From contig JALSIL010000027.1 in NCBI GenBank assembly GCA_026990095.1, positions 1 through 6,414 of the forward strand: a stretch of DNA of 6,414 bases, written 5' to 3'. The notes beneath the pieces are model-generated. The model was not told where the DNA came from. It searched no databases and worked only from the letters and a program-made list of their open reading frames with translations. A program made the position numbers and the translations under genes. This stretch comes from Lysobacterales bacterium. Lineage in GTDB: Bacteria > Pseudomonadota > Gammaproteobacteria > Xanthomonadales > Marinicellaceae. Below are positions 1 to 5,444 of this stretch, one piece after another (positions within the stretch are counted from its first letter, which is position 1; every line of letters begins with the position of its first letter).

Positions 1-218
1 ACTTCAACCAAACAAGGGTGGCCAAATAAAGGTAAATCTTTTACTGTTCGGCGAATATATCGATTAACAGTTGTTTTTAGTTTTGAAATAGGATCAATGA
101 TTCTGGTACGTTTGTCGCGGTTACAGACAATGATTATTTTACCTGATTCTTGCTGTTGAATTGTGTTGACTACTTGGGTGTTTATTCCTAAAATAGGTTT
201 GGGGATACTTGTGCTCAT
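1..218 (-). CDS. Putative ISL3-like transposase, N-terminal 72 residues (partial, cut by window edge)
   Basis: An open frame runs without a stop from ATG at 216-218 to the window edge. Its product begins MSTSIPKPILGINTQ. Residues 31-37 read VCNRDKR and residues 53-69 contain RYIRRTVKDLPLFGHPC. This resembles the N-terminal zinc-ribbon/DNA-binding region of ISL3 transposases, where a basic stretch precedes an 'R-x-(I/V)-x-DLP-x-x-G-x-P' segment before the DDE catalytic domain. The usual CxxC pair of the ribbon is not obvious: single cysteines sit at 32 and 69. The catalytic domain lies outside the window, so intactness cannot be judged. A weak purine-rich Shine-Dalgarno (AGAAG, about 5 bases before the ATG) supports the start. 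If the ISL3 assignment is wrong, this is a hypothetical protein. Confidence 0.55.
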   Translation of the reverse strand, partial: MSTSIPKPILGINTQVVNTIQQQESGKIIIVCNRDKRTRIIDPISKLKTTVNRYIRRTVKDLPLFGHPCLVE

Positions 219-260
219 TTATTCTTCTGCTTATAAAGTTGTTAGAAACCTTATAATACA

Positions 261-281
261 ACGAGTTAAGTTTGAACTCGT
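261..281. repeat. 7-bp inverted repeat in the transposase leader
   Basis: ACGAGTT (261-267) pairs perfectly with AACTCGT (275-281) across a 7-base loop. On the plus strand a run of seven T lies at 286-292. The repeat sits between the proposed IS tip and the transposase start. Such leader hairpins can mask the transposase start on transcripts entering from outside, or stop transcription reading towards the IS edge. Either role is inference here. Confidence 0.4.
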
Positions 282-307
282 ATCCTTTTTTTACTCACAT
301 AAGCGGT

Positions 308-315
308 GAAGAGCC
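308..315 (-). repeat. Core of candidate IS terminal inverted repeat
   Basis: The plus strand reads GAAGAGCC, so on the minus strand the element would start GGCTCTTC and continue ACCGCTTATG into the IS. The tip is 97 bp from the transposase start codon, a usual leader length for a compact IS. The matching repeat at the other end is not visible. Confidence 0.45.
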
Positions 316-325
316 ATTATATTCA

Positions 326-392
326 TAAGCCTTGGTTATCACCCGTTGGGTGATTTTTGATTTGTCGTAAAACCATTATACACCAAGGCTTA
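326..392. repeat. Nested palindrome: 11-bp outer arms around a 7-bp hairpin
   Basis: The outer arms TAAGCCTTGGT (326-336) and ACCAAGGCTTA (382-392) are perfect 11-bp inverted repeats. Inside and next to the left arm is a second perfect hairpin, ATCACCC (338-344) and GGGTGAT (348-354) with loop GTT. The 67-bp unit could fold as a branched structure in RNA, or be a small mobile palindrome of the REP/MITE sort. No target duplication is visible at its flanks, and no second copy is in the window. Confidence 0.6.
338..358 (+). terminator. Terminator-like hairpin with T tract (plus strand)
   Basis: A perfect 7-bp stem with a 3-base loop (338-354) runs directly into five T (354-358), then GA and TTT. 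This is the form of a small Rho-independent terminator for rightward transcription. No rightward gene is visible upstream within the window, so it would serve either a transcript from the left or none. It may simply be part of the larger palindrome. Confidence 0.3.
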
Positions 393-404
393 CTGCTTGT
401 TTTT

Positions 405-476
405 GACTTTTCTATATCGGGATTAGGGTCAATTGAGATGCCATCCAAGATTTTTCTATATCGGGATTTGGGCAAT
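405..476. repeat. Pair of direct repeats, 44-bp period
   Basis: Copy A (405-433) and copy B (449-476) share GA(c/t)TTTTCTATATCGGG followed by ATT(a/t)GGG, then CAAT after a one-base indel. Over the 24 aligned bases 405-428 and 449-472 there are two mismatches. A unique segment of about 15 bases (434-448) lies between them. Only two copies are seen, so this is not a CRISPR array. They could be protein-binding sites or remnants of a duplicated element end. Confidence 0.65.
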
Positions 477-571
477 GGGAGAACTGCCTGGACCAAAAAC
501 CAACCTAAAATATAGCGTTACTATGAAATATGCGAGCTAGGGTAAGTTAATGGTTTTTACAAAAAAATAAA

Positions 572-648
572 TGGTGGGCCCGCCCCGACTTGAACGGGGG
601 ACCTGCCGATTATGAGTCGGATGCTCTAACCAACTGAGCTACGGGCCC
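572..648 (-). tRNA. tRNA with anticodon CAU (elongator Met, or Ile2 if lysidine-modified)
   Basis: The reverse complement folds as a full 77-nt cloverleaf. It has acceptor stem GGGCCCG/CGGGCCC, D arm GCTCAGTTGGTTAGAGC, anticodon loop CTCATAA, variable loop AGGTC, T arm CCCCG-TTCAAGT-CGGGG, A73 and an encoded CCA tail (572-574). The anticodon CAU is shared by initiator Met, elongator Met and tRNA-Ile2. The paired C1-like start of an initiator is absent (G1-C72 is paired), so this is not the initiator. The choice between elongator Met and Ile2 depends on TilS recognition: C4-G69 and C5-G68 are present, as in E. coli Ile2, while the variable loop looks more Met-like. The first anticodon-stem pair is a U27/C43 mismatch. 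A T-rich stretch follows the 3' end. Confidence 0.93.
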
Positions 649-677
649 TTTACGCAGATGCATATTTAAGGATGCGT

Positions 678-707
678 AGTATAACGCTTTGTCTTATAAA
701 ATGCATA
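678..707 (-). promoter_or_regulatory. Probable tRNA promoter
   Basis: On the minus strand TATACT (683-678) is a good -10 hexamer. It lies about 30 bases before the mature tRNA 5' end, with a weak -35-like TATGCA (707-702) 18 bases further up. It sits in the 72-bp gap between the coaE stop and the tRNA. No terminator hairpin separates coaE from the tRNA, so read-through from the pil operon is also possible. Confidence 0.5.
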
Positions 708-720
708 ATTATTTTTTATT

Positions 721-1320
721 TTATAAGGATTTGTATAACAGGTGTAAACTTTCGATGCCTTGTTTAAGATGTTTTAAGTCTTTTTCATTATTGAGTATGT
801 CATCGGCAATCTCTAAGCGCTGTTGGCGAGAGCACTGACTGCCTAACATTTTGTTTGCTAAATCTAGCGTGATGGAATCACGTTTCAATAATCGACTTAT
901 CTGCGTTTCTTTTTTGACATCTATAACAAGCACTCTATCCAGCCAATCGTATCTCGAGCTTTCGCATAGCAATGGAATAACAACAATACAATAATGTTGT
1001 TTGACAGCATTAACTTGTTTACGAATTTCATGACCTATCAGTGGATGTAAGATGGCATTTATCTGCTTAAGTTTTTCTGAATCATTAAAAACAATTGCAC
1101 GTAATTTTGAACGATCAAGCCTTTCTCCATCTAAAATTGATTGACCAAAGCTTGTTACGAGTTGTTTTAAACCTTCGCTTTTTGGTTCGACAACTTCACG
1201 GGCAATAATGTCAGCATCAATGACGGGTATTCCCATGTCTGCAAACTGACTACTCGCAGCTGATTTGCCACTGGCTATACCGCCTGTTAGTCCTATGGTG
1301 ATACAAGAGTGGGTTTTCAC
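721..1320 (-). CDS. coaE: Dephospho-CoA kinase CoaE
   Basis: The enzyme phosphorylates the 3'-hydroxyl of dephospho-CoA with ATP, the last step of coenzyme A synthesis, in the cytoplasm. The 199-residue product is near the usual length of about 200. The N-terminal P-loop GLTGGIASGKS (residues 10-20) is diagnostic. It is followed by the substrate-binding DADIIAREVVEP (35-46), LHPLI (91-95), PLLCES (116-121, usually PLLFE), a lid-region RD (147-148) and the C-terminal ADDILNN (172-178, compare ADxVIxN). The start codon is GTG (1320-1318) and overlaps the TGA stop of pilD as GTGA. No methionine lies between this start and the P-loop, which fixes the start. There is no clear Shine-Dalgarno, so translation is probably coupled to pilD. 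The pilD-coaE pairing is standard in gammaproteobacteria. The yacG and zapD genes that often follow coaE are absent here. Confidence 0.97.
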   Translation of the reverse strand: MKTHSCITIGLTGGIASGKSAASSQFADMGIPVIDADIIAREVVEPKSEGLKQLVTSFGQSILDGERLDRSKLRAIVFNDSEKLKQINAILHPLIGHEIRKQVNAVKQHYCIVVIPLLCESSRYDWLDRVLVIDVKKETQISRLLKRDSITLDLANKMLGSQCSRQQRLEIADDILNNEKDLKHLKQGIESLHLLYKSL

Positions 1321-2228
1321 TGGATTGAATTAAGTCCAGAAAAACTGAGGTACCAATTGATGATTTGGTTGCCGTAAAGCATGGCAATCCATGTGCCAAC
1401 TGCCAAATAGGGACCAAAGGGTATGGGTTTGTCTTTGCTATTTTTGCTTAATACAATGTATAAAGTACCAATAACGGCTCCAGCAGAAGCCGATAGTATC
1501 ACGACTACCATGACTATTTTCATGCCAAACCAAGCACCAGCTGCTGCGAGTAATTTAAAATCACCATAACCCATTCCATCTTTACCTGTGAGTAATTTAA
1601 AGAGATGAAAAATAGTCCATAACAACAAATAACCCAATAGTGCTCCCTTTATAGCGCTGGGAGCATCAACAAAAACACCAAACAAGCTCAAAAACAAACC
1701 TATCCACATTAAAGTAAGGCTAAATTGGTCAGGAATGACCATGGTATCAAAGTCAATCATGGAAATTGCGACTAAAAAATAAGTGAGTATTATGCCTGCA
1801 AGGGACTGATAAGACCAACCAAAGTGATAAACCACAAGGGTTGCAAGAATTGCGGTGAGTAACTCAATTATCCAGTAGCGGTGAGATATTCTGGTTTTGC
1901 AGCCTGAACATTTGCCTCTTAAGAACAAAAAACCAAAGAGGGGAATGTTTTCCCATGCTTTTATTTGGTGGTTGCAGTTCTGGCAATGCGAACGTGCCCA
2001 AATAATGCTGTCAGGCTTTTTCAAATCGCTGTATTTTTTTAAAGGTTCTTTGAGTTCTTCATAAGTATCACTTAAATGAGCGACGCTATCAACTGTCCAT
2101 TCGTATCGCATGGACTTTGGAAAGCGATAGATAACAACATTTAGAAAGCTACCAATCAATAAAGAAAAAGCAAATGTTGCACCGATAAGTAATGCGGGAT
2201 ATTGCTCCAATAAATCAAGAAAATTCAT
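1317..2228 (-). CDS. pilD: Prepilin peptidase / N-methyltransferase PilD (A24 family)
   Basis: This inner-membrane aspartyl protease cleaves the leader of type IV prepilins and pseudopilins after the conserved glycine, then methylates the new N-terminal residue. The 303-residue product has a first membrane segment (about 12-34) with SFLNVVIYR, followed by a cytoplasmic domain with two CxxC pairs (C82/C85 and C107/C110) that form the zinc-type site of the bifunctional enzymes. Several membrane segments follow. The catalytic aspartates are seen in IDFDTMVIPD (D159) and in the GxGD motif GMGYGD (D223). The ATG at 2228 lies two bases after the pilC stop with no evident Shine-Dalgarno, so coupled translation is likely. 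The family also serves type II secretion pseudopilins, so substrates may extend beyond pili. All key residues are present. Confidence 0.97.
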   Translation of the reverse strand: MNFLDLLEQYPALLIGATFAFSLLIGSFLNVVIYRFPKSMRYEWTVDSVAHLSDTYEELKEPLKKYSDLKKPDSIIWARSHCQNCNHQIKAWENIPLFGFLFLRGKCSGCKTRISHRYWIIELLTAILATLVVYHFGWSYQSLAGIILTYFLVAISMIDFDTMVIPDQFSLTLMWIGLFLSLFGVFVDAPSAIKGALLGYLLLWTIFHLFKLLTGKDGMGYGDFKLLAAAGAWFGMKIVMVVVILSASAGAVIGTLYIVLSKNSKDKPIPFGPYLAVGTWIAMLYGNQIINWYLSFSGLNSIQ

Positions 2229-2230
2229 TA

Positions 2231-3457
2231 TTACATAACGGCTGCAAGTTTGAATATGGGTAAGTACATGGCAACAATCATAATACCAACAAGCCCACCA
2301 ATAACCACCATAACCAGTGGCTCAATCAAGGAACTCATGGCATCCACATCATTGGCAACTTCGGTTTCGTAATAATCAGCAACCTTGCCTAGCATTTGAT
2401 CTAAATTCCCTGATTCTTCACCGATGGATGCCATTGATACAACCATGTGAGGAAAAATATTAACTTGCTGCATGGCTAATTGCAGTTGATGACCTGTAGA
2501 AACATCGTTTTTAATCTTTAACACCGCATCCCTATAGACAACATTACCAACTGCTCCAGCTACGGTATCAAGCCCTTCAACTAAAGGAACGCCCGCTGCA
2601 AAGGTGGTGGACAGTGTGCGAGAAAAGCGAGCTATGGCAGCATTGTTTAAAATATTACCGACAATGGGTAATTTTAGAGCCAGTCTATCAAGTGCATGGG
2701 CAAATTTTAACGATCGGTTTTTGAGCATTATAAAACCAACAATAACTCCAACGACCACAAACAAATAGAAAAAGAAATTGTCCTGCAAGGATTTGGAGGC
2801 TCCAACAACCATTTGTGTTAAACCAGGTAAATCTGCTCCAAAACTTTGAAACATTTCTTCAAATTGTGGGACAACTTTTAAAAGCAAAAGGGCACTGACA
2901 CCAAAGGCGACAACTAAAACAGCAGCAGGGTAATACATGGCCTTTTTAATTTTCCCTTTGATTTCTTCGGTTCTTTCTTTGTATGTGGCAATGGTGTCGA
3001 GCAACTCATCTAAAACTCCAGCTTTTTCACCAGCAGCAACCAAGTTGCAATAGAGTTCATCAAATTGCACAGGGTGTTTGCCAAGTGCTTCACTAAGGCT
3101 TAAACCCGATTGAATATCCGTTTTAACCTTATTTATAAGTCTTGCCATGTTTGGGTTTTTCTGTCCACCTTCGATAATTTCAAAAGATTGAACCATCGGC
3201 ACACCCGATTCCATCATGGTGGCAAGTTGTCGTGAAAAAAGTGAAATATCTTGCGGTGATATTTTCTTTCCCTGTGAAAATAAAGGTTTGGCTTTTTTGC
3301 CAATTCTATTTACGGTAATGTTTTGTCTGCGTAGCTCAGAACGGGCGACTGTCTGAGATTTTGCCTTAATCTCACCTTTGAGTTTTTTACCGGTTTTGTC
3401 TTTTCCACTCCAAGAATAAGTGACGTATTCTGCAATTTTATTTGATTTAGTTGCCAT
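2231..3457 (-). CDS. pilC: Type IV pilus inner-membrane platform protein PilC
   Basis: PilC is the polytopic inner-membrane protein that couples the PilB motor to pilin assembly. The 408-residue length is typical (about 400-410). The start YSWSGKDKTGKKLKGEI (residues 14-30) matches the family's 'F-x-W-x-G-x-(D/N)-x-x-G-x-x-x-x-G' opening. Two repeated T2SSF domains follow. The first (about 70-195) contains SRQLATMMESGVPMVQ and AAGEKAGVLD, the second (about 272-398) SRTLSTTFAAGVPLVEG and SIGEESGNLD. Hydrophobic segments lie near 176-196, 228-246 and 377-400. The ATG at 3457 follows the pilB stop by five bases. No truncation or frameshift is apparent. GspF of type II secretion is the nearest alternative, but the pilB/pilD neighbours decide for PilC. 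Confidence 0.97.
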   Translation of the reverse strand: MATKSNKIAEYVTYSWSGKDKTGKKLKGEIKAKSQTVARSELRRQNITVNRIGKKAKPLFSQGKKISPQDISLFSRQLATMMESGVPMVQSFEIIEGGQKNPNMARLINKVKTDIQSGLSLSEALGKHPVQFDELYCNLVAAGEKAGVLDELLDTIATYKERTEEIKGKIKKAMYYPAAVLVVAFGVSALLLLKVVPQFEEMFQSFGADLPGLTQMVVGASKSLQDNFFFYLFVVVGVIVGFIMLKNRSLKFAHALDRLALKLPIVGNILNNAAIARFSRTLSTTFAAGVPLVEGLDTVAGAVGNVVYRDAVLKIKNDVSTGHQLQLAMQQVNIFPHMVVSMASIGEESGNLDQMLGKVADYYETEVANDVDAMSSLIEPLVMVVIGGLVGIMIVAMYLPIFKLAAVM

Positions 3458-3462
3458 AGTTT

Positions 3463-5178
3463 TTAATCCACTGTTACTCTGTTGGCTTCAGCTAAGCTGG
3501 TGATGCCATTTTTTACTTTTAATAATGCCGATTGCCTTAAGTCAGGTATTTTATCTTTTAATGCTTGATCGGCAATTTCTAATGCATTGCCTCCTTTAAG
3601 TACAATGCGTTTGATGTTATCTGACATTGGCATTACTTGATAAATACCAACGCGCCCTTTATAACCCGAAGAACATTTACGACAACCCACCGCATCGTAA
3701 ATTTGAATGTCCTGGATATCCTCTTGTGTAAAGCCTTCTTTTAATAAGGCCTCTGCAGGATACTCTCCCACTTCTTTACAATCGTGAAGTCGACGCCCTA
3801 GTCTTTGTGCAATGACGATTGATACAGCTGAGACTATATTAAAGGGAGCAATGCCCATGTTCATTAAACGACTAATGGTTTCTGGTGCACTGTTTGTGTG
3901 CAATGTTGATAAGACCATGTGACCTGTTTGTGCGGCTTTAATGGCAATTTCTGCAGTTTCTAAATCACGAATCTCACCAACCATAATAATATCTGGATCT
4001 TGGCGTAAGAATGATCTTAGTGCCGCAGCAAAAGTCATGCCCTGGCGTTCATTTTGTTGCACTTGATTAATGCCATTGACTCGTATTTCTACTGGATCCT
4101 CAACGGTTGAGATGTTGGTACCATCTACATTTAATATATTCAAAGCGGTATAGAGCGATACGGTTTTACCACTACCAGTAGGCCCAGTTACTAACACCAT
4201 GCCATAGGGTTTATGAATGGCATTTAAAAATAGTTCTTTTTGATCAGGTTCGTAACCCAACATATCGATGCCCATTTTGGCAGCGGAGGCATCCAAAATC
4301 CGCATAACAATCTTCTCGCCAAACAAGGTTGGACAGGTGCTGACACGAAAGTCAATGGATTTGGTTTTTGATAAATTTAATTTAATTCGCCCATCTTGAG
4401 GAATCCGTCTTTCTGCAATATCTAATCGTGACATCACCTTAATACGCGAAGAAATTTTCATAGTCATGCCTAAAGGGGGGCGTGCCATTGTTTTGAGCAT
4501 TCCATCAATTCTGTACCTGACTCTGTAGTTTTTTTCATAAGGTTCAAAATGAATATCCGAAGCTCCGCGTTTTATTGCATCTAACAAAACTTTATTGACA
4601 AATTTAACAATGGGTGTGTCATCGGCATCGCTGTTGTTATCATCCGCGTCATCTTGAACATCTGCAGTATCTTCAAAATCCAAGTCTTCGAGTCCTTCGT
4701 CATCTTCATCCTCTTCCATCATGGAGTCGGCTTCCCTTAACGCTTCATCGATTATGGAAACCAAAGTGTCGTGCGGAACAACAATGGGCTCTAAAGCCAT
4801 ATTGGTGTGAAATTTTATCTCTTCAATGGCAGTGACATTAACGGGATCTGCAATAGCAATAAATAATTTAGTCCCTCTTTGATAAAGAGGTAAAACATTG
4901 TGTTTATGAATGAGTTTTTCTTCGACAAGCTTCAATGGCAGCGTTTTTAAATCCATTACGGAAATATCGAATAAAGGAACACCATATTCTTGAGATGAAA
5001 TGTAAGCCAATTCAGTTGCAGGTGCAATGTCATTTTCAACCAAATAGGTAAATAAAGGAATTCGCCGTTTTTTAGATGTTTTTACAGCATCTATTGCTTC
5101 TTCTTCTGTTAGCACTGAAGATGCAATAAGTTTCTTCAGGGTTCCATTTAACATGATTTTTGGTTTAGTTTGAGCCAT
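3463..5178 (-). CDS. pilB: Type IV pilus assembly ATPase PilB
   Basis: PilB is the cytoplasmic hexameric ATPase that powers pilus extension. The 571 residues comprise an N-terminal T2SSE-N (MshEN-like) region (about 10-145), a very acidic linker (about 151-188), and the N2 and RecA-like core. The core shows Walker A GPTGSGKT (332-339), an Asp box TVEDPVE (358-364), Walker B DPDIIMVGEIRD (394-405) and a His box LSTLHT (423-428). The C-terminal metal motif is incomplete: only C467, C499 and C502 are seen, with H465 next to the first. The C-terminal ending DLRQSALLKVKNGITSL is typical of gammaproteobacterial PilB. The ATG at 5178 (MAQTKPK) gives normal length, but no Shine-Dalgarno precedes it; an in-frame ATG at residue 9 is an alternative start without one either. 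It is the first gene of the pilBCD-coaE operon. PilT/PilU are excluded by length and by the N-terminal domain. Confidence 0.97.
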   Translation of the reverse strand: MAQTKPKIMLNGTLKKLIASSVLTEEEAIDAVKTSKKRRIPLFTYLVENDIAPATELAYISSQEYGVPLFDISVMDLKTLPLKLVEEKLIHKHNVLPLYQRGTKLFIAIADPVNVTAIEEIKFHTNMALEPIVVPHDTLVSIIDEALREADSMMEEDEDDEGLEDLDFEDTADVQDDADDNNSDADDTPIVKFVNKVLLDAIKRGASDIHFEPYEKNYRVRYRIDGMLKTMARPPLGMTMKISSRIKVMSRLDIAERRIPQDGRIKLNLSKTKSIDFRVSTCPTLFGEKIVMRILDASAAKMGIDMLGYEPDQKELFLNAIHKPYGMVLVTGPTGSGKTVSLYTALNILNVDGTNISTVEDPVEIRVNGINQVQQNERQGMTFAAALRSFLRQDPDIIMVGEIRDLETAEIAIKAAQTGHMVLSTLHTNSAPETISRLMNMGIAPFNIVSAVSIVIAQRLGRRLHDCKEVGEYPAEALLKEGFTQEDIQDIQIYDAVGCRKCSSGYKGRVGIYQVMPMSDNIKRIVLKGGNALEIADQALKDKIPDLRQSALLKVKNGITSLAEANRVTVD

Positions 5179-5374
5179 TTTTTATAAAGTTTAGGTGAAT
5201 ATTACAAAAATTTTCTTATATATATCTGTACTTTACACGATTTTCTTAAATTAATGAACAACTATCTTATCAATTTATCATTCCTTTTTTGTGACGAAGG
5301 TTTTACTTTTTATTAAGACTGTAAAAATCTAAAATAAATTAGTGCTTAAGTAATGTTATTTAATCGTTATTATC

Positions 5375-5405
5375 TTGTTATTAATGGTTGAAAATGGAGT
5401 ATAAT
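5375..5405 (+). promoter_or_regulatory. Candidate sigma-70 promoter of sucC
   Basis: A perfect -10 hexamer TATAAT lies at 5400-5405. The best -35 is TTGTTA (5375-5380) with a long 19-base spacer. Transcription would start near 5412, leaving a leader of about 33 bases before the sucC ATG. The -10 is strong, but the pairing with this -35 is uncertain. Confidence 0.45.
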
Positions 5406-5432
5406 GGCAGACTTTAATCAATCAAGAAAAAT

Positions 5433-5438
5433 AAGGGG
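5433..5438 (+). promoter_or_regulatory. Ribosome binding site of sucC
   Basis: AAGGGG lies six bases before the ATG at 5445. It fixes the sucC start and contrasts with pilB, which has no recognisable Shine-Dalgarno on the other side of the spacer. Confidence 0.75.
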
Positions 5439-5444
5439 TATCTA

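Larger units (their letters stand above)
1..315 (-). mobile_element. End of a putative ISL3-family insertion sequence (rest lies left of the window)
   Basis: Three things agree. A partial minus-strand ORF (1-218) has an ISL3-like transposase N-terminus. A candidate terminal repeat lies 97 bp upstream of its start: read inwards from 315 on the minus strand it begins GGCTCTTCACCGCTTATG, and ISL3 elements usually begin GGCTCTT or similar. The eight bases just outside, 316-323 (ATTATATT), are AT-rich and of the right length for the 8-bp target duplication typical of this family. The other end and the second copy of the duplication are outside the window, so the boundary is inferred from one end only. 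The family assignment comes from memory of conserved patterns, not from an alignment. Confidence 0.5.
316..571. other. Gene-free stretch between IS end and tRNA
   Basis: No convincing coding region was found on either strand. The longest in-frame candidate noted on the plus strand is 25 codons from ATG at 438, has no ribosome binding site, and lies across one of the repeats. The stretch contains a nested palindrome (326-392), a direct repeat pair (405-433 and 449-476) and, next to the tRNA, an A-rich tract (561-570) that reads as a T-rich tail on the tRNA transcript. The eight bases 316-323 may be the IS target duplication. Confidence 0.6.
5179..5444. promoter_or_regulatory. AT-rich divergent intergenic region between pilB and sucC
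   Basis: This 266-bp spacer must carry the start signals of both the leftward pil operon and rightward sucC. It is strongly AT-rich, especially 5201-5380, with many runs of A or T. No ORF of useful length and no pilin gene is present; a pilA is often found beside pilB in other gammaproteobacteria. The sucC side shows a plausible sigma-70 promoter (separate entry). On the pilB side I see several TATA-like hexamers (near 5216-5225 on the minus strand) but none with a good -35, and no -24/-12 sigma-54 element. Confidence 0.6.

Noticed and set aside
438..515. 25-codon plus-strand frame from ATG at 438
   Set aside because: It has no Shine-Dalgarno, overlaps one direct-repeat copy, and the other copy is in a different frame, so the repeat is not a protein repeat.
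405..542. CRISPR-like array, with a possible third degenerate copy near 527-545
   Set aside because: Only two good copies exist. The third resemblance (ATATGCGAGCTAGGG) is weak and off the 44-bp period, and there are no cas genes.
572..600. tRNA 3' end as an integration attachment site
   Set aside because: No duplicated tRNA 3' segment is found elsewhere in the window, and no integrase gene is present.
651..678. 6-bp inverted repeat TACGCA/TGCGTA in the tRNA leader
   Set aside because: Short arms with a 16-base loop; it could form by chance and has no T tract or known role.
4614..4835. Plus-strand open frame of 73 codons
   Set aside because: It lies wholly inside pilB on the opposite strand, has a composition-driven His/Leu/Arg-rich product, and has no independent support. 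It is a shadow frame.
5281..5300. CRP-like half site TGTGA near 5290
   Set aside because: Only one half-site is present; the partner TCACA at the required spacing is missing.
5179..5300. pilB promoter, including a sigma-54 element
   Set aside because: The spacer is so AT-rich that TATA-like hexamers occur by chance. No -10/-35 pair with acceptable spacing or -24/-12 GG...GC pattern could be defended.
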